From Nematostella vectensis (taxonomy: Eukaryota > Cnidaria > Anthozoa > Actiniaria > Edwardsiidae), in the NCBI RefSeq assembly GCF_932526225.1, contig NC_064040.1, forward strand, positions 12,502,856-12,566,855: a DNA stretch of 64,000 bases. The letters run 5' to 3'. Position 1 is the stretch's first letter. Every line of letters starts with the position of its first letter. Positions 9,349-21,649 of this stretch are shown here, piece by piece. A program made the position numbers and the translations under genes. The notes below the pieces were generated by a model that saw nothing but the letters and a program-made list of their open reading frames with translations, made no database searches and was not told the DNA's origin.

Positions 9349-12244
9349 CTGAATGAATAAGCACAGTCAGTCGAGCAACAGTTAAATACCTCAGAAAATG
9401 CCACTTACACAGATTTACGATCTAACGATTGATTTTGAAATTCAGTGACCATATTTTATGGTTGTGCTTTACCTGGTAGATTTGGTCCGTTTTTCAGTAT
9501 AAGGTTCAGGGACCATATCCTTATGGTAGATTGGATTTTCAAAGGTCCATTCCTCTGGATAAGGTTCAGGAACCATATTCTCATGGATGTTTTATTACCT
9601 GATAGATTTGGTTCTCAAAGGTCCGTTCTTCTGGATAAGGTCCAGGAACCATATCCTTATGGTGTTATTTACCTGGTAGATTGGGTTCTCAAAGGTCCGT
9701 TCGTCCGGATAAGGTTCAGGGACCATATCCTCGTGGTTCTCTGTCAACTTCATGCGGTTGTTGGTCAGATGGAAGAGGTCGCATTTGAGAGCCAAGATGA
9801 TAACTAGACCCAGAACCACAAGACAGCTCAGAGTAATGGAAACAGGGATCCAGTAGCTTTTAGAGTCCGCTAGAAGCAAAAGAAAAACGAAGTGATCACC
9901 CGCAACACAAGGAACGTCAAAGGGATGGAGAATGAAGGGGTAAGAAAGAGCAGGGGAGGATGAAAAAGGGGGAGGGATGTATAAGGTGTACAAGGAAAGG
10001 TAATGCAAAGGAATGAAGGGGTATGGGAGGGTGAGAAGGGAGGAAAATGAGAAGAAGTAGGGTGTAGAGAAGAGGTGATGTGGAAGATAAGGAGAGCGAA
10101 TGTAAAGGCTAAAGAAAGAGGAAGAGAGCATAGAGGAGGGGAAGGATAGAGAGAAGGGAAGGGGGAGGGATAGAGAGGGTGTGGGAGGTTGAGGGCAAGG
10201 AGGTAGGGTCGTTATGGATAAGGGGAAGATAAAGAGAAGGCAAGAGGAGGGGGGAATGGATTAGTAGGGTGTGAGAGAAAAGGGCAGGGGGAGGAGAGGG
10301 GGAGGAAGATAGAAGCATTGCGAACCAAACGTTGTTTGGCTGTAACGAGGTCTGTAAACTTACCATCTCTTTGGCGTTTGGCTGAGGTGGTGGATTTAGA
10401 TGATTGGCATGTAAAAGTGTCAATGCCGTCGACGCACGTGACGTTTATCCCAACACATGGATCAGAGCTACAATCGTCAATGTCTGCAAAATAACGCATA
10501 CACCTAGCTTAATTTATGAGCATTATACTGTTGTAATATAATTTCGTATAATTGAAACTTACGAGCCGGATTTGCATTAAAAGAAAACAGAAATAATTCA
10601 AATAAAAAACTATTTAATTCCAGAAAATAAGAAGGATATGTTTGTCCCACCATTTTTTTTTGTTTGATACTCCCTAACAGCCTAAATAAAAGGGGAGATG
10701 TTATTGTTTTGATTTGCCGAGGTGGTCCAACCGGTGAATTAAACATTAGTTTATCATGACCACAACAGAAATAAGCCTTAGCCTATTTGATATGTCTACC
10801 TGTTTGACACAGCAAACCAGTAAATCCCGGCTGACAAACACACAGGAAGCCCGTGGGCTTGCTGACGCATGTGCCATGGTCGCCACAGATGCGTGATGGG
10901 AAGGTAAGGTTTGTGTCTGCGACCCGCACTATGCAGTGGTTGAACTCTACAACAACAAGAAATAAATCAAGAAGAATTCCAATGGGGAGGAGAGAAAGTT
11001 CATAGTTTCTGGATAAGAGTAACTATCCATGGAGGCTGCTGGTGCTGGTTTCTAACTTTGATTTTTTTTTTACTTTTAATCCTCGGCAAAATGATGCTGT
11101 CGTGCATGTTACGGATGGAAAAGAGCGGTCATCTTGCTACTGAAGTGTATTTGTTATTTCCCTTGAGTTCTTTGGAGAAACTAGAAAAAAACGCGTGAAT
11201 CAGACTGACCTTTTTCACAATGGGTTCCAGTAAAGCCCATTGCGCATTTACAGAACACGACGCCATCATCATCCACGCACGTGGCGCCATTCTGACACGG
11301 CTGTGAGTGACATCTGTCAATCAATTCACAGTGCTTTCCATAGTATCCCTCAAGGCAGCTACACTTGTAGGCGTTGTCCGAGTCTACACATGTTGCGCCG
11401 TTGAGACAATGCGCATGCTCACAGTCGTCGATACTCCGCTGACACTGAGGGCTTGTAAAACTGCTAGCGCATAAACACTGGTAGCCTGATTGAGTCAAAA
11501 CACACGATCCGTTGTTTCTAGAGAAAACAATGAGTGTAAACAAAACGTTACACGCGTGTGACAACCGTGATGATTCACGGTGAAGATGTAAACATGAAAG
11601 ACGTCAACAAACTGGAAGACAACTTTTAAAAACAGACGCAACAATAAGGCCTCTAAAGACAGCGAATGAATTACATTTATTTCATGGGTAGCATGTAAGC
11701 TTCATTTGTAATAAAACAACCAAGGTATATGTTCCTCCTCACCTACAGGGCTTGGAATCACAAATACTGACGTCACAATGCCTTCCAGTGACTCCTGTCG
11801 GGCAGGAACAGCTGTAGCCTTTCAAGGGGTCCATGCGACACGTGGCGTTGTTTTGGCAGGGATGTGCCTCGCATAGGTCGATGGGCGTGGCACATGTCTC
11901 GCCTGTGAAGCCGGGGTAGCAGTGACATGTGAAATCTGCAACAAGGTCTTGACACGTGCCGTAGTTTTGACAGGGGGCGGGGTCACAGTCGTCAATATTC
12001 ACCTCGCAAAACTGACCTTGGGAGGTAGGGGAGGTAGAAAAATATTTATACATGTAGTCAATCCGTCAAAAAAAGTAAGGCATGTTCAAACGCTGAATTC
12101 CACGTGAATAGAAATAGAAAGAAGTGTTAATGGGATTTTAAAGTTCTAACCTGTGTTAAGCTCCTATTGCATAAGTGGAGCATGCTGGGAATCGACAGAA
12201 TATGAGAACGCCATACTGTATCGCATACTGTATGTAATTGTATT

Positions 12245-12275
<31 letters not shown>

Positions 12276-15200
12276 ACAAACATCGTCATCATTTTATTAT
12301 TATTACTATCACTTTATCAAGAGGGCTTAAGGAAAAAAAAATTTGCTTCGACAGTCAATTTCCAAATAAACATCCATGCATTCTATAGTCATATGTATGC
12401 TTATATTGCATTGTAGATAATATACTATTTTGTTAAACTTGCTTGTAAAAAAGGTTTGGTCTATTTGCTGTTATTAATTTACCTGTGAATCCAACTGCGC
12501 ATGTGCACGTGACACGGTTGCGCCCATCCACGCATGTGCCATTATTCAAGCACGGGTAACTACCACACTCATCCATTTCAATGGAGCAGTTTATTCCCGT
12601 AAAGCCAGGCATGCACAGACAGGTATAACCGCTGACAGCATCAACACACGTACCACCCTGCTTACAAGGCTGCGGGGTGCAATCGTCGACGTTTATTGCG
12701 CATGTCTGTCCCTGATAGCCCGCTGGACATGCACAGTGGAAGTCATTTATAAGGTCAGTACAGATAGCGTTGTTGAGACAGGGCGATGTTGCGCAGTCGT
12801 CAATGTTGGCTTCGCATCTTGTTCCAGTAAAACCTACCAAAACGAGAAAATATATGTATATATATAAACCCTATAAGCTAATCTAGGTTAATCTGCACCA
12901 AACATGGTACTCCGTAAGATTTGAAACGGCCCACTGGTTGGCTCTTTTAAGAGCTAATCAGAACTATCAAAATAATTCCTTGTGCAACATGGTCTTAGCC
13001 GAATCCTGCTACCTAGGGCGATAGGAATTAACTTTATGTTGGCAAACGAATATTAATTAAATTAATGGCAATCGTGGGAAGGAATAATAGTGTGGCTTTT
13101 ATTTTCTTATAATAAGGGAAATGCGGTAACCTCTGTTATACGTACCTGGTTTACAGACGCAATCGTAACTCGCCACACGGTCCACACACGTCCCGTTGTT
13201 ATCACATGGGTTAGTTGCACACTCATCAATATCTGTTTCACATTTACTTCCTTTGAATCCTGCAGGGCAGTGACACAGGTAGCCATTAACTAGATCTTGG
13301 CAACTTCCCCCGTGTCTACAGGGGGACGGGGAGCAATCATCAATGTTTACCTAGAGTCATAATGAAATAAAAGATTATGCCTTTTTGTAAAGTAAATGAA
13401 GTGAAATGTATTATACGGTAAAAACCCGCGACTATTTGTTGTACGATTTCGGTTTCAGTTTAGGTGTTTTGATTAATCCTGGGAGGGCAAATAACAAGAG
13501 AAAACAAATTATACTTACTTCGCAAGTGCGTCCAGTATACCCTACAGCGCAAGCACACGTGAAGTAATTCACATAATCAGTGCAGTTTCCATTGTGTAGA
13601 CACGGCTTGTTGGCGCAGTCATCGATATTAATCTCGCAGCGATCACCGCCATATCCAGGGTGGCAAAGGCACTCAAAGTAATTTGTGTAATCCACGCACA
13701 ATCCTCCGTTCACACACGGTGAAGAACTGCACTCATCAATGTCGCGTTCACATCTCGTGCCTGTGTAGCCCGAACGGCAAGTGCATCGGTAACCACTGAC
13801 AACGTCCGTGCACTTGGCTTCGTTTAGACAAGGCGACGTAGCACACTCGTTTATGTCTACGGCGCATGTGCGGCCTTGGAAGCCCGCTGGGCAGTGGCAG
13901 CGGAAATCGTTGATAAGGTCCTCACAAGAAGCACCATTCGCACAAGGTGAATCCTCACATTCGTCCACGTTTACATCACACAGGGTACCCGTAAACCCTC
14001 TAGGGCAAATACATGTGTAGTTATTGGCACCATCCAGGCAGGTTGCATTGCCATAGCAACTGCTTGATTTACAGTAGTTAATTTTGCTCTCGCAGTCGTG
14101 TCCTGTGTAGCCCTTAGGGCATTCGCACGTGTAATATGTACTATTGTTAGAGAAACATGACCCGCCATTTCGACACAAATATGTGTCGCACACGGAACTA
14201 TTACCTGCACAAGTTCTTTCTTGGCGATTATCTGGACAAACACATTTATAGTTATTTACTAAGTCCTCACACGTACCATTGTGGCATGGGTTAAAAAGAC
14301 AATCGTCAATGTCTTTCTCACAGTTTAGGCCGGTGTATCCATCTATGCATAGACATGCATACCCATTTAAAAGGTTAAGACAAGTTCCACCGTACTGACA
14401 TGGGTTGCTGGAACATTCATTAATATCAATATGACAATCTTTTCCCGTGTACCCCTGGAGACAGGAGCACTTGTAGTCATTAACCAAGTCTATACACGTT
14501 GACCCATGCTGGCACGGAGCATCAGCACAGTCATCAATATTTACGCTACAGTCTTTGCCAGAAAATCCTGTAGGGCAAGTGCAGTGAAAATCACTCACCA
14601 GATCAAGACACATTCCATTATTCAAGCATGGCCTTGAAAGACACTCATCAATATCAATATGACAATATTGACCGGTATACCCGGGTTGACAGATGCACTG
14701 GTATGAACTAACACCGTCCATGCATGCTGAACCATGCTGGCATGGGTTTGATTGGCACTCGTCAATGTCAACATCGCAGTGCCTCCCAGTAAACCCTGGC
14801 AGGCATGTGCATTGGTATGCATTGACCAGATCAATGCAAGTGCTGCCGTTTGCACAAGCTGCACCAATGCACTCATTTATATTTGTTTCACAGTTTTGGC
14901 CTTTAAAACCAGGTTGGCACTGACAACGGAATTCGTCCACCAAGTCTTCACAGGTTGCTTTGAAAAAAAGAGAGTAAGATTGATATAAAAAGTCTATTGC
15001 CTTAGATCATCGACATCAATACACTTTCTTTTTGTTTGAAGTGATTGCCCATAAAATACCATATTGTAAATTATATTTCATCCCATATATTGTAAAGCGC
15101 ATTCCTATAATCTTGTCATGCTAGAAGGAGCTATAGAAATCTATAAATTACAGTGCCGTAGCAGGCCTCGAAATATTGAGAGGGCACAATACAGAAACAT

Positions 15201-15301
15201 TAAGAAAATGTTTGGGAGCACAGTCATTTCCTTAAAATTTTTGAAAATATTGAGGGGGGAGGCACGTGCTCTCAGTGCTCCAACCACTGCTTTGGCCCTG
15301 A

Positions 15302-15399
<98 letters not shown>

Positions 15400-18300
15400 C
15401 ATCATCATTATTATTATAACATAACAGCATTACCTTTATGAAAAACAACTCCGTTTTCATACATACCTCCATTTTTGCAAGGGCTGGACGCACATTCATC
15501 AATGTTGACTTGGCAATTCTCTCCAGAGAACCCAGATGGGCAGATACATTTGTATTCTCCCAGGCCATCAGCACACACTCCGCCATTAACACACGGGCTG
15601 CTGCTGCACTCATTGACATCAACCTCACATGTAATCCCCGAGTAACCATGGCGACACAGACAGTTGAACCCACCCAAATAGTTTTGACAAGTGCCTTGAT
15701 GCTTGCAGGGGGATGATTGACATTCATCAATGTCAGTATTACATGTTTGCCCAGTAATGCCTTGCGGGCATTGGCAACTGAAGTCATTAATAAGGTCTTG
15801 ACAGGTTGCATTGTTTTGACATGGGTTGCTATGGCAATCATTGTAGTTTGTTTCACAAAGGATCCCATGAAAGCCTACCGGGCAAATGCACTTGAAGGAG
15901 TTTACCTAAAAGACAAGATATTATAATAGGTTTATATTTGTAAAAAAAATCACTTTATTTCAACAACATAATATAATGAAAATTATGAAAAGCAAAATCA
16001 GGTTAACAAAATTAATATTCTGATAAGTTTTAATTGGGTATTTTCTTTTATAAGAAGAAAAGGCAGGTAGGGGTCTCAAGATTTTGGACTCCTCCTTCTC
16101 TCCTGCAGATCTCCCGTTTTTAGAGATTTTTATCGCCAAAAATTCGGATCAGTTCACCGTCCTGAGCCATCGTAAACGATTTCTGCTATTAATCCCGTTT
16201 AGACATCGGCGATCTCTTCTCGCCCTCCCACACACAGAATGAAAAATAAATAGAAGTTTGAGTAAAAAGGGGGGACCATAAAAACATGTGTAAGAACAAA
16301 ACACTATAAGTTCTTGAACAGATGCCTCAGTCTTAAATTTTGTAAAAACGTAATCAGTATAATAGATTATTAATAATGTTGTGCGCGGGTTCGTTTATCA
16401 ATACTTCTACACAAAAGTACTTCACAATTGATTGAAAAAAGGAGAGATGGTGCTTTTCGTAGTATTACACTAAGACTGTGAACATAAGGTGGGAATCCGA
16501 AACAATTACGTGCGAGCTCCATTTTTATTTCCATAACATCGCAAGAAGAAGAACTAATCTAAAAACACCGTAAATCACATTAGCAGCGTACAGTATCCAA
16601 TAAGCTACACGCACCCTATAGAATAGAAGAAGGCCCAAAGAAAAAGGCTGTCACACTAACACTGTTTTATTATCAAATAAGTATACATAATGAAATAATC
16701 TTTAATAATCAGATCCTTATCATGGCGTAATGTCTCGTGATTGAGGTCTGCCGTCCGAGGCAATCGAGTGAGTCGACGAGGTCCTCTTCGGCTCTCTCTT
16801 CGAGCTTCCGCTTTCGCACTATTTCCTCTAATTATATATTTTCAGATAATAATTGTGGATTAAGAAAAAAGAAAAATAATTTTTGAAGTTTTAGAGTCAT
16901 CAAATTATACTGCCTGGATATGATAAAAAATATTTTAAGATTTTCAGATACATTTCAAATGCCATATCATAGCAGTACTTTGGCCAAGAGTGCAATAAGT
17001 GCGAACTTTCCAGGTCAGGGGAGGGGAAGGGTACTCTCCATGAAGGTGGTCAGGGGTGGTTGTCCTACAGTTAAGACCTGTGTGTAAGAACCTATAATTT
17101 TCCGAGTCTAGCAAAGCAGGTTCTTATCAGGTTTCTCTTGCATAATCAACGATCCATTATTACAATGGTGAGACTAAACACACAACCACTTTGCTACAGA
17201 GATATACTACTTCTACTGTATGTATGAATAATTGTGGAGCTATTATTAAAAAAGAGCAAAAATAAAGCTGAATATAAGGGTTCCCATCCAAGATGAGAAT
17301 CAATGAAAATGTCGAGGTATTTAATATTATTTTTCTTCTATTTTACTGTTGGTTATGTTTACTTTGACTTTTTTCCTTGGGGATGAAACGATAATACAAT
17401 TTTTTTCTTAAAATTAATAAATAGTTTGTTTACATTACTTTAATAAGTTCAGCCTTAACAGTTGATTCTAAGTCATTTTGGTCTTTGTTGATGATATCGT
17501 TTATATAAAGGAGGGAGTGTAAAACAGCCAGTGTTGAGCTTTGGGTTCAGTATGTAAGACTTAGTGCTGCCTATTTTAACAAACTACTTTCTTCTATCTA
17601 AATAACTTGTGAAACCATTCGAGTGGGCGCACTCGCCGCATTCCACCGTGCACTGGTGGCTAAGCGAACGGGAACGCCGTCAGGTACTTTCTCCGGATCC
17701 CTTTCTCCTTTCTCTTAGCTAAATCCGCTATAACAATTTCACACAAATTCGAAAGTCGTGAAGCCGGATTAATACAAAATCGTGAACGATTTCGAAATCG
17801 TGAAGGATTTTAAAAATCGTGAAGGATTTTAGAAATCGTGAACGATTTTTGAAATCGTTCACGATGTCCCAGGACGGTGAACTGATCCAAAAATTCTTCT
17901 TTAGAAAATCAAAATTTTGCCTTATTTCTATTAAAATAATTAAACAATTATTCCCTCGCATAGTGCAATTTGTGCATGACGGCTTTTTGTAAGACAAACT
18001 CCTGCGAGGGTATACCCACCCTTTTGGAAAAAATGAGTATTATGTTAATTATTGAATTCCCACTTGTTATACTGGTGCTGAAGGCATAAAATAGCTAGGC
18101 TCCAAATCAAGTACCCCCTTGAGTGTATTGTCAGTAAGCATTGTAAGCACTGTCACTGGGGGTGGTCACTGCCAGAGGGTTTACTTCGTCCCCAGTGGTT
18201 CTTTTACGTCCCTTCGGTTCAGGATAGTGCAGGCTTGGAGAGACAGGACCTCTGGTTTAGTGTCCTTATCCGAGAAGACTGGGAACACCGGAGAATAACT

Positions 18301-19898
18301 TGTGACATAAATTTTAATCAAGTCAGGAACCCTGTAAAATCCCCAGTTTGAGTCAGAAACCTGGGTCACAACCTGAGAGGCAGACGCGCTTACATACTAG
18401 GCCACCTGTGCTACCCACTGCTCCCCCCCAAAAACAAATTCTCAAACATTAAGATTTCCTGGGGTTGACAGGTTTGTAACCTGGTCAATATATACATGAC
18501 TTGTGCATACCTGGTCAATACAGGTGGCTCCATTATGGCACTGCACAAGTTTACATTCATCTACATCGGTCTCACATGACTGACCAGTAAATCCAGGCAG
18601 ACAGGAACACAGGAGGGAATTTGATCCCTCACTACATGTGCCACCTGAAGGAAAAAATGATCAAACATAAAGAGAAGGCTTAGGCAGGTAGTGGTTCATA
18701 CCTCTATTAAGCTGCCACCCTTTAGATCAAGACAAATGGCCACTTTATGGAGGTTTGTTGCTTATAGCCTTTAAAATATGAATCAATACAAAAGGCCAAA
18801 ATAGTCTCTGCCCTGAAGAAGTTTTATTAAAGATGAAAATTTGGCCAAGTTTTTGGTGTATTGCCAATATAGCCTTTAAGTATTCTTTTTGTATATTTGT
18901 ATATGTAGTGGCAGCTTAACAAATGTTCCCTGTACTGTTTAATTAGCTAAAGAAATGTTCATCATCATTCAAATTTGCATAGACAGCGTAGCCCCACACC
19001 ACCCTAGACCTCTCTTTGTCCCTTCTCCATCCCTCTTCTAGATCGACGGATCGCAAACGTCAACAGTCTGCATGTACTCCCGCTGTACAAGTTACGTTTA
19101 AAACAACAACTCACAATTTAGAAGTGAGGAAACTATAACAAAAACAAGTCGGGTCTCGGGTGGTGTGGGGCTAAGCTGTCTATGCAAATTACATTCCAAG
19201 GATGCCATTTGACCAGTTTCTAAGTCCCAATCATCGATGGAAAGCTAAAATTGACATTCAAAGAATTATTTCTCACAGGTTTTTATGATTGCTTAAAAAC
19301 TCGATTCAGGGATAGTTACATCCCTCTCCCATCCTGTACGGGTGTCAGTGATTTCGTACTGCTTAAAATCTGGCAGAAAATCCTGCTGAAGCTGAGGTAG
19401 TCAGAATTAAGTTGCAAACCTTGTCTCATTAACATACTTAGTATCGACTCAAAATCTTAGACAAACTTATATCAATCTAAACTCGAAAAATTGAGCTTCT
19501 TGGGAAGAAAAAAACACCACAAACAGATACATTCACATCCCAACTAAGTTTATTTTATGAATAAGAGCATGAAGAAATGATTCATAGATGTTTATTTGCG
19601 TGAATTCGTATGTCCTTAGAAATGCTTTACTGTCGCAGATAGGAAGCCTGTGTTCAAATGGTCTAAGAAATATGCAATATAATAAGACCTCCTTTTTGCT
19701 TATAAGTGAAAGTACTCATCTCAATAAATTAAAAAAAAACATTATATGTGGCAGAATAAAATATATAATCACATCTTATTTCGTATCTGAGTAATAAGAA
19801 GCATAACAAAACTAGATAAAAAAAGTGTTACAAAAATTAAGGTACCTAAGACACTTACCATTCAGGCAAGAGTCATGTTGACAAAACCTTCCACTAGC
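9010..19898 (-). CDS. Type I membrane protein with about 30 EGF domains (fibropellin/Notch-like), 5' end missing
   Basis: Twelve exons in transcription order: 19898-19859, 18644-18511, 15905-15467, 14957-13519, 13350-13146, 12833-12483, 12016-11743, 11517-11210, 10946-10800, 10483-10364, 9869-9673, 9348-9010. All have GT donors, AG acceptors and matching phases, summing to 3993 nt (1331 codons with stop). About 30 EGF modules follow one another; most begin D-I-D-E/D-C, the calcium-binding type with Asn hydroxylation context. The exon at 14957 alone codes about 13. After the last, incomplete EGF come a Lys/Arg-rich stretch, one transmembrane helix ([17 protein letters not shown]) and a tail of about 150 residues with an NPIY motif. 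No Lin-12/Notch repeats, ankyrin repeats, DSL or laminin G domains are seen, so it is neither canonical Notch, Delta nor Crumbs. It is probably a cell-surface adhesion or signalling protein. The signal peptide exon was not found. Confidence 0.9.
9440..9672 (-). repeat. Four decayed tandem copies of the NPIY tail-exon segment
   Basis: Minus-strand blocks still read as [54 protein letters not shown] and a remnant. Offsets between blocks are about 74, 76 and 60 bp. The last two full blocks remain in one frame. No branch/acceptor sequence precedes the copies, so they are probably not used as exons. Confidence 0.8.
9673..9869 (-). CDS. EGF gene exon with transmembrane helix and NPIY tail motif
   Basis: It starts in phase 1 with A-D-S-K-S-Y-W and runs through a strongly hydrophobic helix of about 23 residues. 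It ends in [21 protein letters not shown] just before a GTAAAT donor. NPxY motifs bind PTB domains and AP-2, and the EPYP Tyr could be an SH2 site when phosphorylated. Decayed copies of its 3' half follow directly in the intron. Confidence 0.85.
9925..10325. repeat. Polypurine/polypyrimidine tract in an EGF-gene intron
   Basis: About 400 bp of nearly pure G/A on the plus strand (repeated GGGGGAGGGAT, GAGAAGGG). The minus strand is C/T-rich, which creates long spurious open frames. Such tracts can form triplex DNA. Confidence 0.75.
12241..12277. repeat. (ATC)n microsatellite
   Basis: About ten ATC triplets in an EGF-gene intron. Confidence 0.8.
15150..15418 (+). mobile_element. Dispersed repeat with (TTA)n tail, copy 1
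   Basis: The body begins CAGTGCCGTAGCAGGCCTC, then A-A-A-T-A-T-T-G, ACATTAAGAA and GTCATTTCCTTA, and ends in about 38 TTA/ATT triplets. A related copy at 34128 has the same order and the same kind of tail. The simple 3' tail suggests a short retroposon. It sits in an intron of the EGF gene. Confidence 0.6.
16146..17888. mobile_element. 1.74-kb non-autonomous element with 8-bp target duplication
   Basis: It is flanked by AAAAATTC at 16138-16145 and 17889-17896. Ends are inverted: GGATCAGTTCACCGTCCTG at the left and CAGGACGGTGAACTGATCC at the right, with similarity continuing about 20 bp further (CATCGT-AACGATTT). The right subterminal part has a short tandem repeat of AATCGTGAA-GATTT units (about 17778-17865). 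No transposase ORF is present. An 8-bp duplication fits hAT-type or P-type transposases. It is inserted in the EGF-gene intron. Confidence 0.85.
18972..19190. mobile_element. Inverted-repeat element (MITE)
   Basis: Arms AATTTGCATAGACAGCGTAG and CTAAGCTGTCTATGCAAATT extend inward as GCCCCACACCACCC / GGGTGGTGTGGGGC, about 38 bp in total. A possible 5-bp duplication CATTC is seen outside. It is intronic in the EGF gene. Confidence 0.75.
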
Positions 19899-20334
19899 CT
19901 GAAAAGCAACAACAAAGACATGAATATTATTAATGATTGCTTCTTTAAGACACTAATAAAAACCTTCAAGTTATTAAAGTATGCATTCAATCCTTGAAGA
20001 TGACTGAAGATGGAGTACTCCTTAAAAGATAAAAAAAGTCAGCATATGGGGCTCACCTATGCTAAAATGGGTCAGATTCTCGTTCAAGACATGGATAGTC
20101 GGTTTCTCGACCCTGAATTTGACTTGTTGAATGTATGTGTACATACAAGAAGCTTGGGTTCTTCAGTGCCAAGATGATGGGACATACTTTAATACTACGT
20201 AACAGTATATTAAATTTGAAGCGCTTAGAAAATGGTTTTAACTGCATAAGTGCTATATAATGCTATCTTTTTTTGTAACTATAAGATTAAGACACATTCT
20301 CACACACAATAGAGACCAAACCCGGGGGGGGGGG

Positions 20335-20850
20335 GGTTTACTCTCTTATATGGGCTATACGGGGACATGCCGCTGGACAGGGTATGGTTTTTTGCCTCTC
20401 TGTTCTAAACAGGGTATCACTTCAGGCCTCTCTGTCCTGAACATGGTATATATTTCAGGCCTCTCTGTCCTGAACAGGGTACATAATTTTAAGTAAGGCT
20501 GTCCTAAACAGGGTATCTATTTGGGATTTGGTTGCCTTGCTAAAACTCGTAACAGCTGATCCTGCTGCCGATCTGATTGCCTTGCTTGCTCTCACATGCT
20601 AACCAGGTGCTTGGTTCTGCGATCAATTTTGTGAGTTTTGGAGTTTAATGCTTGGTGAAACGTGTCTTATGGATGTGTTTTTACCCAATAAAAATGTTAT
20701 AAATCAATGAAGTGTGTCATTTTTATTTGTCCTAAACAGCGTCCATAAATTGAGGGTGTTGTCCTAAACAGGGTCCTAAAATCAAGATGTTGTCCTAAAC
20801 AGTGTATGGTTTTTCAGAATTTTTGTCCTAAACAGGGTAAGGTTTCAAAA
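20335..20850. repeat. Degenerate tandem repeat around TCCTAAACAGGGTA
   Basis: About nine irregular copies of a unit containing CTGTCCTAAACAGGGTAT, spaced roughly 30-110 bp, preceded by a run of G at 20322-20333. It lies upstream of the first visible EGF exon. Confidence 0.6.
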
Positions 20851-21459
20851 CCCGCAGCAGCACCCCTATACCCAAACATAGGTTGAGTACCCCCCCTGGG
20901 ACCAAACATATTGATTTAGATGTCACTATTGATGGATTAATTCCCTTTTGAGACTTGAGCAGAATTTTCAGGTCACCATTAACTCAAATACATGATCAAA
21001 TTTAAAATACAAAGTAAAATATCAAGTTGCTACCCCTTCCAATTGAATTGTCCTGGTTAAACCAGGTTCTTTCAAGTACCCCAATATTCATTACAGGGAG
21101 GTTGTTATTTTTCATGTTGTATATAACAAAAATATGCAATGTCATTGTGAAATTTCTACATTATTATTTTAATACTTTTTTTAAAAAAAGGCAGGTATTC
21201 TTGTATAGAACTCAGGATCAAGTATCTTTGCGGTGCTTAGTTTGTATTCTTGGTATTTTAATGGTAACTATAACAATTTGGGAAGTGTCAGACCCTTGGC
21301 TATCCTTTTGGCAAAGTACTTACAGAACAGTACCCTGCAGAACCTCTCAAATTATCAAGAATCATACTGTCAGATTCGCAAAAAAGCAAGGGAGGATAGA
21401 GGCTCTGGTATCCAGGGTACCTGAATTAGTGTCTCCTGGCTCTATACATACATACATAT

Positions 21460-21464
21460 TTATT

Positions 21465-21541
<77 letters not shown>

Positions 21542-21550
21542 TATTATTAC

Positions 21551-21623
<73 letters not shown>

Positions 21624-21625
21624 TT
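21460..21625. repeat. (TTA)n microsatellite
   Basis: About 150 bp of TTA/ATT triplets, preceded by TATTTATTTATT. The long Ile-rich frame across it is spurious. Confidence 0.9.
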
Positions 21626-21649
21626 ATTTTTACTAGGGGGGTGATTATA

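Noticed and set aside
9595-10423. Ser/Pro/Leu-rich minus-strand ORFs extending the EGF exons
   Set aside because: They are produced by the C/T-rich intron strand; proper splice sites at 9869/9870 and 10364 end the real exons.
15272-15868. 198-codon minus-strand ORF with poly-Asn tail
   Set aside because: It is an out-of-frame reading of the EGF exon that runs into the TTA microsatellite.
9010-19898. Identification as Notch, Delta/Jagged or Crumbs
   Set aside because: No Lin-12/Notch repeats, ankyrin repeats, DSL domain or laminin G domains are seen in the twelve exons, although missing 5' exons could hold a DSL domain.
21027-21644. 205-codon plus-strand ORF with poly-Ile
   Set aside because: Most of its length is the TTA microsatellite; the start has no coding signature.
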